A stretch of DNA of 64,000 nt from Polynucleobacter necessarius (GTDB taxonomy: Bacteria > Pseudomonadota > Gammaproteobacteria > Burkholderiales > Burkholderiaceae). A program made the position numbers and the translations under genes. Position 1 is the first letter of the stretch; each line of letters begins with the position of its first letter. The notes under the pieces are model-generated. The model was not told the DNA's origin, made no database searches, and saw only the letters and a list, made by a program, of their open reading frames with translations. Below are positions 18,008 to 27,498 of this stretch, piece after piece. The stretch covers positions 1,608,949-1,672,948 of the forward strand of contig NZ_LT606949.1 of NCBI RefSeq assembly GCF_900095215.1. The letters are read 5' to 3'.

Positions 18008-18171
18008 AGATATCCTCTTATAAGCATAACGCATTTAGTACTCACTTAATCCAATAACTCGACGTGAACCATCATAAGAGCGGCGCGCTACCAGCGTGAC
18101 GACACTATCTGGTAGATTGTGAAATAGACTTAATTAGTCAAAAATCATCAACTTTTTAAAAAAGAAAAACA

Positions 18172-18483
18172 ATGGTCCAGTTTGCGTTAATAGTATTCGC
18201 AAGCATAGGAGTTGCCACATACCTAACGGCCAGTGGTGTCAGTTTATTGCTGTCTCAATATGGAACACCATCTCTAGTGGCAGGGTCATTGCCAATTACC
18301 GCGCTAATTGTCGCAGTCGCATCGCTATTATTAAGCAATGTGGCGCTCCGGTGCTTACCTTTAGGCAAAACAAGGGCAGTAGCAGTCCGCACTTGTACGG
18401 GAGTCTTCTTGGTATCGAACACAATTATGTTCATTAGTTTTTTTAGTTCGCTTGATTATTTATGGCACTTAATTACAAATTAG
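18172..18483 (+). CDS. Hypothetical small membrane protein
   Basis: A 103-residue protein with three predicted helices: MVQFALIVFASIGVATYLTA, GSLPITALIVAVASLLLSNVA and TCTGVFLVSNTIMFISFFSS. No family recognised. The start has only a purine-rich AAAAAAGAAAAAC before it, a weak SD. It is divergent from the small membrane protein at 17663, with about 160 bp between them that I cannot assign. The repeat copy B lies about 70 bp past its stop. It may be a recent or fast-evolving gene; expression is unsupported by any other signal. Confidence 0.45.
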   Translation: MVQFALIVFASIGVATYLTASGVSLLLSQYGTPSLVAGSLPITALIVAVASLLLSNVALRCLPLGKTRAVAVRTCTGVFLVSNTIMFISFFSSLDYLWHLITN

Positions 18484-18555
18484 CTAACTAACGCCGCTGA
18501 TCTTGGCGGATTAATTCTCTGCGCTTTTTGTGGCAACCTCATAAATCCTTTGGTG

Positions 18556-18601
18556 GTGAGGATGTTTAATCCTGGTTAACGGTACTGCAACTAGGTGGAT
18601 A
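18556..18601 (+). repeat. Imperfect direct repeat, copy B
   Basis: Second copy of the element at 17617-17657, with a five-base insertion (CTGCA) between the ACGGTA and AGGTGG blocks. It lies directly before tag. Confidence 0.45.
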
Positions 18602-18651
18602 TAGCAGAGATGTGGAAATCCTCTATCTGGTCAGCCTCTTACAATCTAGCC

Positions 18652-19224
18652 ATGAAAACAATTATTCGCTGTCCATGGTGCGAAGGATTTGATTTATATC
18701 GCCAGTATCACGATACCGAATGGGGTGTTCCACTTCATGACAGTAAGCGATTATTTGAATTGCTTATATTAGAGGGTGCTCAGGCCGGGCTTTCTTGGTC
18801 AACCGTTTTAAAGAAGCGCGACACTTATCGAGAGGCATTCCACTATTGCGATCCAAATAAAATAGCCAATTACAACGATCAAAAAGTGGCTGAGTTATTG
18901 GCAAATCCCGGAATTATTCACAATCGTCTAAAAGTGGCCGCGACAATTAACAATGCAAAGGCTTATTTAGCGTTGGAGAAAAGTGGCCAGCCGTTTAATC
19001 AATTTCTTTGGTCGTTTGTGCAGTATAAACCCATTCAGAACCAACGCCGCTCATTAAGCGAAGTTCCAGCTAGTTCGCCAGAATCTGACGCGATGAGCCA
19101 GGCATTGCTAAAGGCTGGATTTAAATTTGTTGGAACAACCATTTGTTATGCGTTTATGCAAGCTAGTGGAATGATTAACGATCATCTCATCGCTTGCCAT
19201 CGATACTCCGCTTTAAATAAGTAA
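18652..19224 (+). CDS. tag: DNA-3-methyladenine glycosylase I
   Basis: Removes 3-methyladenine from alkylated DNA, starting base-excision repair. The 190-residue product begins MKTIIRCPWCEG; the Cys of the N-terminal zinc site and the C-terminal partners (NDHLIACH) are present, as is the family's EGAQAGLSWSTVLKKRDTYR active-site block and the YHDTEWGVP motif. I start it at ATG 18652, because the longer frame to 18595 overlaps repeat copy B and adds unrelated residues. Monocistronic and convergent with the ntrX-like gene, 30 bp apart. Intact. Confidence 0.95.
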   Translation: MKTIIRCPWCEGFDLYRQYHDTEWGVPLHDSKRLFELLILEGAQAGLSWSTVLKKRDTYREAFHYCDPNKIANYNDQKVAELLANPGIIHNRLKVAATINNAKAYLALEKSGQPFNQFLWSFVQYKPIQNQRRSLSEVPASSPESDAMSQALLKAGFKFVGTTICYAFMQASGMINDHLIACHRYSALNK

Positions 19225-19254
19225 GCGGTTATGCAATATCCATCGGATGGGTAT

Positions 19255-19935
19255 TTAACTTTCACCTTTGTTGCGCGAGGTGTCAATTCCCAAGGCTTTG
19301 AGCTTGCGGTACAAATGAGTACGCTCTAAGCCTGTGTACTCTGAAATCTTGGTCATGCTTCCACCCATGATTTGCATTTGATGCTCAAAGTACGCCTTTT
19401 CAAACCGATCTCTCGCCTCTCTTAATGGCAGATCGAAATAGGTTTTTGCGATTCCACTAATGAACTCACCTTCGGCAGGTGCAGCGGTTGCTTCAACAAC
19501 AGCCTGTTTTGGTGCTGCAACTGTATTTGTTAATTGCACGGCCCGCTCTTGCTCTGGCTCCACATGTTTAGGAGAGCTTTCTAATGCTTTACTAACGGTC
19601 TTCAAAAGCTTTTGTAGGGCGATCGGCTTTTCTAAAAAGTTTAGAGCGCCAATACGACTGGCCTCAACGGCGGTATCAATCGTTGCGTGTCCAGACATCA
19701 TCACCACTGGCATTGTGAGTTGGCCTGTATTGGACCATTCTTTTAATAGGGTAATGCCGTCAATCTCGGGCATCCAAATATCTAGCAAAACTAAATCCGG
19801 GCGCATTTGCTCACGGATAGTGCGCGCTTGCACAGCGCTTTCTGCAGCGTAAACAGTATGGCCTTCGTCCGTAAGAATCTCATTGAGAAGCTCACGAATA
19901 CCCATCTCGTCGTCAACAACCAAAATACTAGCCAT
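19255..19935 (-). CDS. NtrX-like response regulator (receiver plus Fis-type HTH)
   Basis: A 226-residue response regulator. The N-terminal receiver (residues about 4-118) has the acidic pair DDE, phospho-acceptor Asp in LLDIWMPEIDG, the Thr/Ser switch in MMSGHA and Lys in EKPI. An Ala/Pro-rich linker leads to a C-terminal Fis-like helix-turn-helix (GGSMTKISEYTGLERTHLYRKLKALG). The central AAA+ sigma-54 activation domain of canonical NtrX is absent, as is usual for this gene in related betaproteobacteria (from memory). It lies two bases after the ntrY-like kinase and is surely its partner. It probably binds DNA without needing sigma-54 remodelling. Confidence 0.9.
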   Translation of the reverse strand: MASILVVDDEMGIRELLNEILTDEGHTVYAAESAVQARTIREQMRPDLVLLDIWMPEIDGITLLKEWSNTGQLTMPVVMMSGHATIDTAVEASRIGALNFLEKPIALQKLLKTVSKALESSPKHVEPEQERAVQLTNTVAAPKQAVVEATAAPAEGEFISGIAKTYFDLPLREARDRFEKAYFEHQMQIMGGSMTKISEYTGLERTHLYRKLKALGIDTSRNKGES

Positions 19936-19937
19936 AC

Positions 19938-22247
19938 TTAGGCTGCCTCTTTTGCTAGATTCATAAACAATATTGACACTTGCGCACCAATTACTTCTTC
20001 GCCCTGCATACGGTTCCGAATTTCTATTTTCGCAGAGTGATCATCAACGATTTTCTTCACTACCGCCAAACCCAATCCCGTACCCTTGCTCTTTGTTGTT
20101 ACATATGGCTCAAATGCTCTTGCCAGTATCTTAGCTGGAAATCCAACGCCGCTATCACTTATTGTTAGTCGCACCGCATTTTGAACCTTGCCATTTTGCT
20201 CACCATAAGGCACTAATTCTGTTTTTACCTCAACAGGATTGCTTGGATTAGAGCCCTCAAGCGTAGCATCTTGAGCGTTCTGCAATAGGTTATGAATCAC
20301 CTGCCTCAATTGCGTATGGTCGCCCAAAATAGCTGGACAACGCGGATCCAATTGTGTTTTCAACGGGCTTCCTTCATAAAGCCCCAAAATTTCAGAAGTA
20401 AGCGTATTGATAGAGACCGGCTTTAGCTGGGGTGTTGGTGTCTTTGCAAAATCCCTAAAATCATTCACCATTTCTTTCATAGCTTGCACCTGGCCAATAA
20501 TGGTTTCAGTGCTGCGATTCATCATCTCTTCTTGCTCGGGACTCAACTTGCCAGCAAGCTTATGCTGCAGCCTTTCGGCTGAGAGTTGAATTGGTGTTAA
20601 TGGATTTTTAATTTCATGGGCAAGGCGTCTAGCAACCTCACTCCAAGCAATAGATCTTTGCGCGCTCACCACGTCGGTAATGTCATCAAAGACAACCATG
20701 CGCAATTCACCAGTGAGCTCTGTGCCACGAACAAATAAGGTGACGCCCAATTCATTTTCAAACTCATTCGTACTATGTATCTGGATTTGTTTTTGCCACA
20801 CCGGCGCACCAGACTGTGCGGGTTTTTGTTCCACTTCACCATCACCAAGAACTGCCAACTTCATCGTGACAAAGCCCTCTTTAATGGCCTCCTCAAACTC
20901 CTGTAAAGCGGGGCTGCTACTCAGCGGCTTTCCATCGAGCTGCGTAAGATCTTGACAAAAAATTCTGTCTGCGCCCGCATTACTAGAAACAATGTTGTAA
21001 TTTTTATCAAAAATACATACGCCTGCAGTAAGACTTCCTAGTACGCGCTCCAAAAACGCTTTGGACTCTTGTAAAGAAGTGCGGGTATCGGCCAACTGCC
21101 TTGTCATGACATTAAATTGGCGCGTCAGCATTCCAAGCTCATCACCAGTATCCAACTCCGGCTTAGGCGACAAGTCACCCTGTGCCACTGCTTGCGTGCC
21201 CTTTAAGAGCATCAACAGAGGGCGGGCAAGTTGTCTGCCCAACATCAACGCCAAGGTAATTGCCACAAATACCGCAAAAAACAAAGTAAGCGTCAAGGTT
21301 CCTACAAACATCTTGCGCAAGCCTGTGCGTCCAAGTGATTTTTCTTGATACTCACTATAAGCAGTCTCAACCGCAAAAATATTCTTTGCTAATGGAGTCG
21401 GCATGTAGCGTACTAGCTGTAAAAAATATTTATCCTCTCCATCTTTTCCAGGGTATGCTTTGTTGTTAATGGATTTTTTACGAACAATCGGAACAAGCGC
21501 TCTAATACGATAACCACGCTGACCGCCATCTAGCTCAATCTGATCTAAAAAGGTAATACCTTTTTTTTTAAATGCTTCGGTAACCACGTCGGCGCTAGGC
21601 GCGGGAAAGTATTTTTTTGGACTTAACTCACTTGTGACTATCAAGTTACGCTGCATATTAAAGAGACTCACCTCTTGGATGCCAAATTGATTACGAATCT
21701 TCATAATCGCCGCACCCACTTGATCAGACGTGGTCCCAGCAGGAATCTGGACAATCTGTTCGGCAATAAAATTACCTTCGCCCAAAATTTCTTCTTGAGC
21801 AACACGCAAAGTTACTCGCCCCAACTCCAAACCAGAATTTAGCGCTGATTCCACCTGCACATCAAACCAAGTTTCAATACTGCGCGATACGAATTGCAAA
21901 GAAACACCATACAAAATTAAGCCCGGAACGATGCCGACCAAGGCGAAAATCATCGCCAACTTGGCTATCAAGCGCGTTCCAAAATGACCTCGATACCAAC
22001 GCACCGCGATCACTATTACTAAAGTCAAAATAACTAAGGTCAGACAAACGCCAATCACTACGTTGGCTGCATACAGCCAAATGAAATAGTTATCAAAAAA
22101 CTCGGTATTAGATGAAGCGATTGCCAATAAAGCCAAAAGCAATAAAGCAAATGCACCGATCAATCCAATCGTGATTGGGATTAATTTTTTTCTCCAGACC
22201 TTAGATGTAAAAAAGCCTGAATCCAGCAGATTGGCCATGGATGTCAT
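19938..22247 (-). CDS. NtrY-like membrane sensor histidine kinase
   Basis: A 769-residue kinase. Two N-terminal helices and further TM segments flank a roughly 190-residue periplasmic sensor region; then come HAMP (GRQLARPLLMLLKGTQAVA), PAS (about 415-525), HisKA with H-box (ARRLAHEIKNPLTPIQ) and HATPase with N-box (HNLLQNAQDAT), G1 (DSGVGFP) and G2 (GTGLGLAV). All catalytic boxes are complete. It phosphorylates the adjacent NtrX-like regulator. The ligand is unknown, though the family senses nitrogen or redox state in other bacteria. Overlaps DUF4390 by four bases (ATGA), so it is in the rsmB-DUF4390-ntrY-ntrX operon. Confidence 0.93.
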   Translation of the reverse strand: MTSMANLLDSGFFTSKVWRKKLIPITIGLIGAFALLLLALLAIASSNTEFFDNYFIWLYAANVVIGVCLTLVILTLVIVIAVRWYRGHFGTRLIAKLAMIFALVGIVPGLILYGVSLQFVSRSIETWFDVQVESALNSGLELGRVTLRVAQEEILGEGNFIAEQIVQIPAGTTSDQVGAAIMKIRNQFGIQEVSLFNMQRNLIVTSELSPKKYFPAPSADVVTEAFKKKGITFLDQIELDGGQRGYRIRALVPIVRKKSINNKAYPGKDGEDKYFLQLVRYMPTPLAKNIFAVETAYSEYQEKSLGRTGLRKMFVGTLTLTLFFAVFVAITLALMLGRQLARPLLMLLKGTQAVAQGDLSPKPELDTGDELGMLTRQFNVMTRQLADTRTSLQESKAFLERVLGSLTAGVCIFDKNYNIVSSNAGADRIFCQDLTQLDGKPLSSSPALQEFEEAIKEGFVTMKLAVLGDGEVEQKPAQSGAPVWQKQIQIHSTNEFENELGVTLFVRGTELTGELRMVVFDDITDVVSAQRSIAWSEVARRLAHEIKNPLTPIQLSAERLQHKLAGKLSPEQEEMMNRSTETIIGQVQAMKEMVNDFRDFAKTPTPQLKPVSINTLTSEILGLYEGSPLKTQLDPRCPAILGDHTQLRQVIHNLLQNAQDATLEGSNPSNPVEVKTELVPYGEQNGKVQNAVRLTISDSGVGFPAKILARAFEPYVTTKSKGTGLGLAVVKKIVDDHSAKIEIRNRMQGEEVIGAQVSILFMNLAKEAA

Positions 22248-22825
22248 CGCTTAATTAGATTGAGGCCATTAGGTGAGAATGGAAAACGATACCAATCACT
22301 TGATACATTCCAGTCGCGATTATTAAGGGCGTTTACCTGGAACGGTTTTGGCAACTTACTCAGGTCGAGGGTCATGCGCACACTCGCCGTATATGATTTA
22401 CCGGGGTCTAGCTGGAAATTTTCCATAACTCGCCAGCCACCAATACTGCCGACCGCCTGCAACGCTTCCGTCATAGATTTAGCGGAAAAAGTAAATCTTT
22501 CGGAAGCAATACGATACTGCTGCGTCAGCGGTTGATAGGACAAGCGTGTTTGTCTTTGTACAAGCGCGGGCTTTTCATCAAACCAATACCAGCGTGAGCG
22601 TGTTAAATCAAACTCAGTCTGGAAATAGAGAACAACACCTTTTTGCACCGCATCTTCCAGGCCGGGAGATAACTCAATTTGAAACGCGGCATTTAAAAGC
22701 AAATCGTTATCCACCCTCTCCAACTCAAAGGATTTAATTTTTATTCCTTCTGCGCTAACAGTAGTCGAGAATATTCCCAACACCATCAAGAACAAAAAAA
22801 GAAATTGTTTAATGCTTCGGCTCAT
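22244..22825 (-). CDS. DUF4390 periplasmic protein
   Basis: A 193-residue protein with an N-terminal signal peptide (FLFLFLMVLGIFSTTVSAEG), so exported. The body (ELERVDNDLLLNAAFQIELS, RSRWYWFDEKPAL, DWNVSSDWYRFPFSP) matches DUF4390, a family found between rsmB and ntrY in betaproteobacteria. Function is not known; its fixed place before the sensor kinase suggests it influences NtrY sensing (inference). It overlaps both neighbours by four bases, so all three are translationally coupled. Intact. Confidence 0.9.
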   Translation of the reverse strand: MSRSIKQFLFLFLMVLGIFSTTVSAEGIKIKSFELERVDNDLLLNAAFQIELSPGLEDAVQKGVVLYFQTEFDLTRSRWYWFDEKPALVQRQTRLSYQPLTQQYRIASERFTFSAKSMTEALQAVGSIGGWRVMENFQLDPGKSYTASVRMTLDLSKLPKPFQVNALNNRDWNVSSDWYRFPFSPNGLNLIKR

Positions 22826-24138
22826 GGCCCATTTTTCTTAAACAAGGCATAGTAAAAACCATCATTTAATTCGCTGGGCAAAACCTGCCCGGGAGCGTCT
22901 AATCGTACCGCATCGGGGTGCTCTCCAGCAAACCAAATGGCTTGATCTTCACCCTCTTCGTTAAATATTGAGCAAGTGACATACAAAAGCTCACCCCCTG
23001 GCTTCAGCATCTTCCACGCCTGATCCAGTATGGCGCGTTGTCGTTCTTGCAGAGCTATAACATCCGCCTCTCTTCTCAAAAATGGAATGTCTGGATGTCG
23101 AGATACTATGCCTGAAGCCGAACAAGGGGCATCAAGCAATATTTTGTCGAAAGGGACGCCATCCCACCATGCGGCTTTCGATGCATCGCCACGCAATACG
23201 CGCACCCGATCAGAGTGCAAACGAAGACGATCTAAATTACCGCTAATTTTCCCAATGCGTTCCCCGTCCAACTCAAGGGCTCGCATTGAGCAATCGGCCA
23301 TTTCCAAGAGATGCGCTGTTTTGCCACCCGGGGCAGCGCAAGCATCCAATACCAACTCTCCATTTTGAGGGCTTAATAAGACTGCGGCCAATTGCGCGCC
23401 TGCGTCTTGTACAGATACAGCGCCACTGTAAAAACCCGGCAGATCAGAGACCGGCACGGCCTCTGACAACCAAATTGCGCACGGCAAAGAAACCCCAGCA
23501 ATTTCTTTGATGGGCTTTGATGAAATGCCCACATCCGCCAATAAAGATTGATATTGCTCACGTGGGTATTGCTTTTGATTTACACGCAAAATTAATGGCG
23601 CGCGCTTAGCCTGTTGAAACAATATCGATTGCCACCGCTTGGAATGGTTACGCTTTAGATTTGCGCGCCACCAAGCAGGCACGTACATTGGAATCGGATC
23701 AGGTGGATAACGCTTCTCGCCTTCTAGCGGCTGCGCCAAGAGGCTCACCTTGCGCAAAACCGCATTGACCAAACCCTTGGCATACATCGTCTTGTCATAT
23801 TCACCACACGCCTTTACAGCCTGATCAACAGTGGTGTGGGCTGGATACCCCTTGCTATCCGTGGCGTCTTGTAAAAATAAGGCTATCGCAACGCTGAGCA
23901 GATGATCGACCTCAGGCGGTGGAGTCTTCGGAATAAATTGCGTGATTAACTCATGGGAGCGAACCCATTTTCGTAATGCATCAAAGCTTAAGCTCTGCAC
24001 AATCGGACGCTCATGAGCATCCAGTTGATCTAAAACCTCTGTAAGCGATCTGCCGCTCATGACCTCACTGATCGCTTGCGCGGCAATCGTGATTGCTTCA
24101 GAAAGTGGGGGACTGCATGGTGTTTTTTGATCAGTCAA
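22822..24138 (-). CDS. rsmB: 16S rRNA m5C967 methyltransferase
   Basis: Methylates C967 of 16S rRNA. The 438-residue protein has a NusB-like RNA-binding N-terminus (residues about 10-145) and a Rossmann methyltransferase domain with the SAM loop DACAAPGGKT, acidic motif ALELDGERIGKI, DAPCSASG (catalytic motif IV Cys) and VTCSIFNEEGE (motif VI Cys). It follows htpX by one base and overlaps DUF4390, making it part of the def-to-ntrX minus-strand block. Normal length, no lesions. Confidence 0.95.
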   Translation of the reverse strand: MTDQKTPCSPPLSEAITIAAQAISEVMSGRSLTEVLDQLDAHERPIVQSLSFDALRKWVRSHELITQFIPKTPPPEVDHLLSVAIALFLQDATDSKGYPAHTTVDQAVKACGEYDKTMYAKGLVNAVLRKVSLLAQPLEGEKRYPPDPIPMYVPAWWRANLKRNHSKRWQSILFQQAKRAPLILRVNQKQYPREQYQSLLADVGISSKPIKEIAGVSLPCAIWLSEAVPVSDLPGFYSGAVSVQDAGAQLAAVLLSPQNGELVLDACAAPGGKTAHLLEMADCSMRALELDGERIGKISGNLDRLRLHSDRVRVLRGDASKAAWWDGVPFDKILLDAPCSASGIVSRHPDIPFLRREADVIALQERQRAILDQAWKMLKPGGELLYVTCSIFNEEGEDQAIWFAGEHPDAVRLDAPGQVLPSELNDGFYYALFKKNGP

Positions 24139-24139
24139 A

Positions 24140-25006
24140 TTAATTTGCTCCGGGATATGTCCCGTTTTTAGCCATACTCATTAAGCGTGCTACCCGCTCT
24201 TCAGTAGGCGGATGGGTGGAAAAAAGTTGCGCAAGTCCGCCAGCACTGAGGGGATTCAGAATCATCATCTGCGCAGTTTCAGGATGCTGTTCAACAGCCT
24301 GAAAGGGGATGCCTTGCGCGTAGTTATGAATTTTTTCTAAAGCATGCGCAAGCGCCTCGGGGTCCGAGCTAATCTCAGCGCCGCCGCGATCAGCCTCGAA
24401 CTCTCTTGCACGCGAAATACTCATCTGAATCAAACTTGCCGCTATCGGAGCCAAGATGCCCACTATCAAACTGGCTATTGGATTATGAGGGCGACCTTCA
24501 GAATCGCGTCCACCAAAAAACATGGCGAAATTTGCCAATGCAGAAATGGCGCCTGCCATTGTTGCGGCGACCGTTGAAATCAAAATGTCTCGATGGCGCA
24601 CATGGGCAAGCTCATGTGCCATAACGCCACGTAGCTCACGATTAGAGAGAATTTTTAGACTTCCAGTGGTTGCGGCAACTGAAGCATTGTCTGGATTGCG
24701 GCCCGTGGCAAAGGCGTTGGGCGCATCTTCATTAATTAAAAATACTTTGGGCATTGGCAAGCCCGCCTTCTCAGACAGCTCTTTCACCAAACCATAAAAC
24801 TGGGGCGCAGATCTTTCGTCAACCTGCTGCGCATTCGTCATCTTGAGCACCATGGTGTCAGAAAACCAATAGCTAAAGAAGTTCATGCCGACAGCCATCA
24901 GCAAAGCCATCAACATTCCTTGCTCGCCGCCCAGCATGCCACCAACCACAATAAATAGCGCAGTAATTGCTGCCATCAAAACAGCAGTTTTTGCAAAATT
25001 AAACAT
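24140..25006 (-). CDS. htpX: Membrane zinc metalloprotease HtpX
   Basis: M48B protease that degrades misfolded inner-membrane proteins with FtsH. The 288-residue protein has two N-terminal helices ([17 protein letters not shown] and [17 protein letters not shown]), the zinc motif [12 protein letters not shown], a further pair of helices, and the third ligand Glu in [14 protein letters not shown]. It starts two bases after fmt's stop. Intact. Often heat- or Cpx-controlled elsewhere; no such signal is seen here. Confidence 0.95.
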   Translation of the reverse strand: MFNFAKTAVLMAAITALFIVVGGMLGGEQGMLMALLMAVGMNFFSYWFSDTMVLKMTNAQQVDERSAPQFYGLVKELSEKAGLPMPKVFLINEDAPNAFATGRNPDNASVAATTGSLKILSNRELRGVMAHELAHVRHRDILISTVAATMAGAISALANFAMFFGGRDSEGRPHNPIASLIVGILAPIAASLIQMSISRAREFEADRGGAEISSDPEALAHALEKIHNYAQGIPFQAVEQHPETAQMMILNPLSAGGLAQLFSTHPPTEERVARLMSMAKNGTYPGAN

Positions 25007-25008
25007 TT

Positions 25009-26007
25009 CTACTCCTTTGACTGAAAGCGCAATTGTTTTTCACCAAGGCCTATCGATTGCAAACAGGTCTTGGCGTCTGTTTTTTTACCACCCGGTTTTT
25101 GCATTTCCAAAACTTCGAGGACGCCGTCACCACACTGAATATATACGCCATGATCACTAAGCCCAAGCACATCACCAGACTCTTGAGATGGGTTTTCAAC
25201 CCCAATGGCTGCGAGTCTTGAATTCCAAAATTTGACTGCAAGCCCATTTGCTTGACTGCTTGCGCCAGGAAAAGGATTGAAGGCGCGAATACGTTGATCA
25301 ATTTCTTTAGCGCTTAAATTCCAATCAATCTCCGCCTCGCTCTTGAGTATTTTTTCTGCGTAGGTGATGCCCTCGTTTGCTTGTGGCATCCGCACTAAGT
25401 GGTTGCCTTGCTGCAAAACATTTAAGACATGCACAATTGACTCGGCACCAAGTCGCGCCAGTCGATCATGCAGGGTCGCACTTGTTTCATTTCCTGCAAT
25501 GTCTAAGATGGCAACTAAAACTGTATCGCCCGTATCGAGCCCTGCGTCCATTTGCATGATGCAAATGCCCGTCTTGGGGTCACCCGCTTCAATCGCGCGC
25601 TGAATTGGCGCAGCACCCCTCCAACGCGGCAACAACGAAGCATGAATATTAAAACTGCCGTGCCTATCGGCCCTCTCGCTAATATCCAAAATCTCTTGCG
25701 GCAGGATCAAGCCATGGGCAACAACCACCATGGCGTCAAATTCCATCGAAGCAATCCGCTCGTAAGCTGCTTGAGCCTGCGCTTGTTTTTGTGGGTCGGC
25801 ACTATTTCGCCTAAGTGTTTCTGGCTGCAACACCGGTATATTTTTTTGTAACGCAAACTCTTTGACTGGGCTTGCTTGCAAATGCATACCTCTGCCAGCG
25901 CGACGATCTGGCTGAGTAAGCGCTAAGACAATTTCATGTCCAGAGGCATCAATGGCGCGCATTGCTTGCGCAGCAAACTCAGGTGTTCCAGCAAAGATGA
26001 TTTTCAT
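25009..26007 (-). CDS. fmt: Methionyl-tRNA formyltransferase
   Basis: Formylates Met-tRNAfMet for translation initiation. The 332-residue protein has the formyl-THF-binding catalytic domain ([23 protein letters not shown], then [19 protein letters not shown] with the catalytic Asn-His) and a C-terminal OB-like tRNA-binding domain beginning near [15 protein letters not shown] residues ([14 protein letters not shown]). Eight bases separate it from def, the classic def-fmt pair. Intact. Confidence 0.96.
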   Translation of the reverse strand: MKIIFAGTPEFAAQAMRAIDASGHEIVLALTQPDRRAGRGMHLQASPVKEFALQKNIPVLQPETLRRNSADPQKQAQAQAAYERIASMEFDAMVVVAHGLILPQEILDISERADRHGSFNIHASLLPRWRGAAPIQRAIEAGDPKTGICIMQMDAGLDTGDTVLVAILDIAGNETSATLHDRLARLGAESIVHVLNVLQQGNHLVRMPQANEGITYAEKILKSEAEIDWNLSAKEIDQRIRAFNPFPGASSQANGLAVKFWNSRLAAIGVENPSQESGDVLGLSDHGVYIQCGDGVLEVLEMQKPGGKKTDAKTCLQSIGLGEKQLRFQSKE

Positions 26008-26015
26008 TGAGGCGC

Positions 26016-26531
26016 TTAGCGCTGACCTACTAATTCTTTGGCGCGCTTTTTCATTTTTTGCGAGATACGGGTTCGTTTAAGGAGTGATAAATATTCAACG
26101 AATACTTTTCCTTGAAGGTGGTCTAACTCGTGCTGCAAGCACACTGCCAACAAACCATCGGCTGCTATTTCAAACTCTTTGCCGTTAATGTCTAAAGCCT
26201 TCACGCGAATTTCTGCTCGCCTTTCTACTTCGTCATAAAACTCAGGCACAGATAAACAACCCTCACGCCAAGATTTTGTTTCCGCACTTGACCAAACAAT
26301 CTCTGGATTAATAAACACCATCAATTCATTTTGCTCATCTGAAACATCAATCACCACAATGCGCTCATGAATATCAACCTGTGTCGCAGCCAAGCCAACG
26401 CCAGGCGCGTTATACATTGTGTCGGCCATATCGGCGACTATTTTTTTAATATGAGCATCTACCTGCGCAACTGGTTGTGCAACCTTGTGCAGACGGCGGT
26501 CTGGATAGCAAAGGACGTTTAATAAAGCCAT
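26016..26531 (-). CDS. def: Peptide deformylase
   Basis: Removes the N-formyl group from new proteins; Fe(II) or Zn enzyme. The 171-residue product starts at ATG 26531 ([14 protein letters not shown]), which matches the family; the longer open frame to 26624 runs through the dprA relic on the other strand and is spurious. All three motifs are present: [15 protein letters not shown] (metal Cys) and HELDH (metal His residues and catalytic Glu). Leads the minus-strand operon ending at ntrX and is divergent from dprA. Confidence 0.96.
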   Translation of the reverse strand: MALLNVLCYPDRRLHKVAQPVAQVDAHIKKIVADMADTMYNAPGVGLAATQVDIHERIVVIDVSDEQNELMVFINPEIVWSSAETKSWREGCLSVPEFYDEVERRAEIRVKALDINGKEFEIAADGLLAVCLQHELDHLQGKVFVEYLSLLKRTRISQKMKKRAKELVGQR

Positions 26532-26548
26532 ATAAGAATTATCCAACA

Positions 26549-27297
26549 GAGCTATCCGTCTGTCCTGATTGCGCCAATTTCCCTGCGGAACAAAATTGGT
26601 TGATGCAATCATCGCCACCCGCAAACCCCAAAATTCGCGTTGATGTTGGCAGCGGCCACTATCCTCGCCGTCTCTACGATTTATTTGACCCCCAAGATCG
26701 CTCTATATATATGCGAATAAGGCGCTGCTGGAAATGCCCATGATTGCTATTGTCGGCTCCAGAAACGCCAGCCCAGAGGGCCTAAAAAATGTCCGCTGGT
26801 TGGCTCAAGGACTTTCAAAAGCCGGCGTCCTCATTGTGTCTGGCATAGCAAAGGGGGTAGATAGCGCGGCGCATCACGCCGCCCTAGCGCTTGGCCCTGG
26901 GCACTTCACTGCTGCAGTGTTAGGAACCGGTCTAGACCTTGTTTATCAACACCAGAATCTTGGCCTCTCCCAAGCTATTGGACAGAATGGGCTTTTAATT
27001 ACTGAGCTGCCACTAGGAGCTGGGCCTAAAGCATAGCGCTTTCCAAGGCGGAATCGCATCATTGCAGCCCTGGCGCTGGGTGTTTTGGTGGTTGAGGCAG
27101 CGGAAAAATCAGGCTCGCTGATTACAGCCAAACTGGCGGCAGACCTAGGAAGAGAGGTTTTTGCCATCCCAGGACCAATCCAAAACCCAAATTCGGCTGG
27201 TTGCCACCTACTCATTCAACAGGGCGAAAAACTGGCATTTAGGCCAAACGATGTGTTGGAAGAGCTTCTTATTTACCCAAAAACCCACTTTAAATAG
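26549..27297 (+). pseudogene. dprA: DNA processing protein DprA, degraded
   Basis: DprA loads RecA on incoming single-stranded DNA during natural transformation. The relic begins mid-gene (LSVCPDCAN … [15 protein letters not shown]), about 70 N-terminal codons being absent, with def starting only 18 bp away. A frameshift at the TA repeat near 26702-26710 leads into the Rossmann core (MIAIVGSRNASPEGLKNV, SGIAKGVDSAAHHAAL, AVLGTGLDLVY), which is cut by an in-frame TAG at about 27034 where Gln is expected ([14 protein letters not shown]), and then continues to 27297. Three independent lesions. Competence-dependent recombination is probably gone. Confidence 0.88.
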
Positions 27298-27498
27298 CTT
27301 TAAATGGAGGTTGAACTCTAAAAATGGGCATTACCCCGCATCAAAAATAGGCCAGAAATAGGGGTTTTTGGACTTTTCCTCATTGATCGGTTAATAATAA
27401 AAAGGGTGTGCAATTGAGTGGGCTCTATTTTGGTTTACATTGGCCCTCCGTTTTACACCTTAAAAACACCATTTCTAGCTCAAATTTAGGCAAAACGC

